From: Pseudomonas paeninsulae
Lineage (GTDB): Bacteria > Pseudomonadota > Gammaproteobacteria > Pseudomonadales > Pseudomonadaceae
Assembly: GCF_035621475.1 (NCBI RefSeq)
Contig: NZ_CP141799.1
Location: 5,258,501-5,322,500, forward strand
Direction: 5' to 3'
DNA: 64,000 bases
Under the pieces are notes generated by a model. That model was not told where the DNA came from and searched no databases. It worked only from the letters and a program-made list of their open reading frames with translations. Position numbers and translations under genes: made by a program. This document shows positions 62,001 to 64,000 of the stretch, in pieces (the stretch's first letter is position 1; each line of letters opens with the position of its first letter).

Positions 62001-62789
62001 GATGATGACGCTGGCGTCGACCTCATCCAGCCAGTCCTCGACCTGGGCCAGGCAGGCCGCTTCCTTGAGGCTGGCGACGGCAACCGGTAACGGATTCAGG
62101 CCCTGGGCCTGCAGGCGCTGGCAGAACACCTCGATAAACCCGGTATTCGCCGCCTGTACCTGGGTGCGGTAGAACAGCAACGCCGCCACCGGTGCGCCCG
62201 CCTGCCACTGCGCGTGCCAATCGGCCAGGGTCGCGTTGGCGTGCTGCGGGTGATACAGGCTGACACGCGGCAAGGCGCACGGTGCCTGCCAAGGGTAATC
62301 GCGCTGCAACCAGCGGCTGGCGATGCAGTTGAACAGCTGCCGCGCGTTCTGCGCGCCGCCCTGACGCAGGTACTGCCAGAGCCGTTCGCTGTCGGCCGCC
62401 GGCACGTTGCCCAGGCCGCTCAGCTCGGGATCGGGGCTGTCGTCGCCGGGCACCATGATCACCTGGGCGCCGCGCTCGGCCAGTTCGACCAGACGCTCGA
62501 TACCGTAGCGCCAGTAACTGACGCCGCCATGCACGGAAATCAGGATCACCTTGGCGTGCTGCAACACCTGCTCGACGTAGAGATCTACCGAGGCGTGATT
62601 GCCCAGCTGCGCCGGACTGGCCAGGCGCAGGCTCGGGTAATCCGCCGGCAGCTGCCGCGCCACCTCGGCCAGCAACGACAGGTGCGAATCGCCGGTGCAG
62701 AGAATCACCAACTCGGCCGGGGTCTGGCCAAGGTCGGCAATGCTGTCGGCCGGCAGCTGGCTGCCGGGCTGGGTGCGCAATAAATGCAT
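59046..62789 (-). CDS. cobN: cobaltochelatase subunit CobN
   Basis: The 1247-residue large subunit that binds the corrin (hydrogenobyrinate a,c-diamide) and cobalt for insertion, driven by the ChlI/ChlD or CobS/CobT ATPases. Hallmarks include VISVHGG-like [60 protein letters not shown] and [20 protein letters not shown] at 62789 is the family start [13 protein letters not shown]; the frame extends 43 codons further through a REP sequence. Located between cobW and the chlI-chlD gene, forming a chelatase module. The partner here is ChlID rather than CobST. Confidence 0.95.
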   Translation of the reverse strand: [1247 protein letters not shown]

Positions 62790-62829
62790 GATCGCTCTTC
62801 TTGTAGGAGGTGCTGGGCGGCACTCCGCG

Positions 62830-62852
62830 TTAGCCGCGGCCCGTGCGGCTAA
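62830..62852. repeat. REP-like palindrome between cobW and cobN
   Basis: TTAGCCGC and GCGGCTAA flank seven bases, continuing into AAAGCCCCTCCCAC, the same family as the palindrome at 46770-46818. Confidence 0.6.
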
Positions 62853-62871
62853 AGCCCCTCCCACACTCTGC

Positions 62872-63924
62872 TCAGGCCAGCGCCGCTTGCAGCTCGGCTG
62901 CGATGACGGCGTGGTCAAGCTGCTGGCCGATCACGATCAAGCGGGTGATTCGCGCCTCGTCGGCCTGCCAGGCGCGGTCGAAATGCTTGTCGAACCGCTG
63001 GCCGACGCCTTGCAGCAGCAGGCGCATGGGTTTGCCGGGAATCGCCGCGAAGCCCTTGATGCGCAGGATGCCGTGAGTGCCGACCGCAGCTTTCAGTGTC
63101 TGCAGCAGATGCGCTTCCTCGGCCTCCGGTAGTTCCACGTGGAACGAATCGAATTCGTCGTGATCGTGCTCTTCATGCCCTTCCAGATCGTGGTGAGTCT
63201 TGCGTGCGTCGATATGCAGCTCGGTCTCGCAGTTCAGGCCCAGCAGCACTTCCAGCGGCAGCTCGCCACCATGGGCTTCGATGACCTTGACCGCCGGCGG
63301 CAGCTCCTCGGCCACTTCGGCACGCACCGCAGCCAGGGCCGCGGCGTCGAGCAGGTCGGCCTTGTTGAGAATAACCAGGTCGGCGCTGGCCAGTTGGTCG
63401 GCGAACAGTTCGTGCAACGGCGACTCATGGTCGAGGTTGGGGTCGAGCTGGCGCTGCTGGTCGACCTGTTCCGGGAAGGCGGCGAAGGTGCCAGCGGCCA
63501 CCGCCGGGCTGTCGACCACGGTAATCACCGCGTCGACGGTGCAGGCGTTGCGGATTTCCGGCCAGTTGAAGGCTTGCACCAACGGCTTGGGCAGGGCCAG
63601 ACCAGAGGTTTCGATGAGGATGTGATCGAGGTCACCACGCCGCGCCACCAGCTCGCGCATCACCGGGAAGAACTCCTCCTGCACGGTGCAGCACAGGCAG
63701 CCATTGGCCAGCTCGTAGACCCGGCCGTTGGCTTCTTCTTCGCTGCAACCGATCGAGCACTGCTTGAGGATTTCGCCGTCGATGCCCAGCTCGCCGAACT
63801 CGTTGACGATCACCGCGATACGCCGCCCCTCTGCATGGCTGAGCATATGCCGGAGCAGGGTGGTCTTACCGGCGCCGAGAAAGCCGGTGACGATGGTGAC
63901 GGGAAGTTTGGCGAGCGTTTTCAT
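62872..63924 (-). CDS. cobW: CobW GTP-dependent metallochaperone
   Basis: A 350-residue G3E-family GTPase thought to deliver cobalt to the CobN chelatase. The P-loop is [17 protein letters not shown], the metal site is CLCC in [13 protein letters not shown], the nucleotide motif is LNKAD, and a His/Asp-rich linker ([20 protein letters not shown]) precedes the C-terminal CobW_C domain. Probably the first gene of the cobW-cobN-chlID-cobF operon. The remaining ~75 bases to the window end show no recognisable feature. Confidence 0.95.
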   Translation of the reverse strand: MKTLAKLPVTIVTGFLGAGKTTLLRHMLSHAEGRRIAVIVNEFGELGIDGEILKQCSIGCSEEEANGRVYELANGCLCCTVQEEFFPVMRELVARRGDLDHILIETSGLALPKPLVQAFNWPEIRNACTVDAVITVVDSPAVAAGTFAAFPEQVDQQRQLDPNLDHESPLHELFADQLASADLVILNKADLLDAAALAAVRAEVAEELPPAVKVIEAHGGELPLEVLLGLNCETELHIDARKTHHDLEGHEEHDHDEFDSFHVELPEAEEAHLLQTLKAAVGTHGILRIKGFAAIPGKPMRLLLQGVGQRFDKHFDRAWQADEARITRLIVIGQQLDHAVIAAELQAALA

Positions 63925-64000
63925 GGGCGACCCTGCGTGGCTTCGAAAGAAAGACCAGCGGGCAGGGGGAACAGGCGTGGCGATACAACGCGCCAGCCAT

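Overview
The window is GC-rich, gene-dense chromosomal DNA whose gene orders and protein sequences point to Pseudomonas or a very close relative. The strongest markers are the block zwf / RpiR regulator / LysR / pycA / oadA, a complete dmp-type phenol meta-cleavage operon, and an aerobic (CobG-type) cobalamin pathway. No rRNA, tRNA or CRISPR array was found.

Layout. 1-8.4 kb: central carbon metabolism. It holds the 3' part of a glucose-6-phosphate dehydrogenase gene with a divergent RpiR regulator, a LysR regulator divergent from two-subunit pyruvate carboxylase, and an SbtA/SbtB-like bicarbonate permease plus PII-like protein that may supply bicarbonate to the carboxylase. 8.4-14.7 kb: a DctD/DctB-like sigma54 two-component pair, an AraC regulator tail-to-tail with a LysE exporter, and a cyclopropane fatty acid synthase. 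14.7-16.7 kb: a bufferin (BufA1/B/C) peptide locus. 16.8-31.1 kb: a complete phenol catabolic operon on the minus strand, dmpKLMNOP (phenol hydroxylase), dmpQB (ferredoxin and catechol 2,3-dioxygenase) and dmpCDEFGHI (lower pathway to pyruvate and acetyl-CoA). It starts from a textbook sigma54 promoter and diverges from its activator gene dmpR. 31.1-40.5 kb: an LRAT-fold protein, then a lipoprotein / RND (MMPL) / DUF1302 / DUF1329 export or envelope operon followed by a PAS chemoreceptor. The transport operon has its own sigma54 promoter, IHF-like site and a DmpR-like upstream activating sequence, so it looks like a second DmpR target. 40.5-64 kb: cobalamin genes. These are cobK and cobL on the minus strand, then a cobalamin riboswitch and cobG-cobH-cobI-cobJ on the plus strand, then cobF, chlI/chlD, cobN and cobW on the minus strand.

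The cobalamin locus is interrupted between cobJ and cobF (about 48.7-55.98 kb) by an accessory segment. It contains a duplicated cobJ 3' end, a lipoprotein, an IS1182-type transposase remnant, and stress or detoxification genes (glyoxalase-fold protein, LysR, YghU-like GST, FrnE-like DsbA, AhpD/CMD protein, TetR). Most of it is bracketed by ~110-bp direct repeats. Several repeat families are present: a ~165-bp GGGTTA palindromic element (five copies, three in tandem at exactly 177-bp spacing), a ~140-bp hairpin element with compensatory changes (one copy sits inside the variable arm of the cobalamin riboswitch), and ordinary REP-like palindromes.

The most interesting items are: (1) chlI and chlD appear to be one gene decoded by a -1 ribosomal frameshift at A AAA AAG with a hairpin five bases downstream; (2) the transport operon with DmpR/sigma54 promoter architecture; (3) the repeat element that has become part of the riboswitch; (4) the repeat-bounded island in the cobalamin locus. 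All assignments come from reading the sequence and recalled family features; no database search was run.
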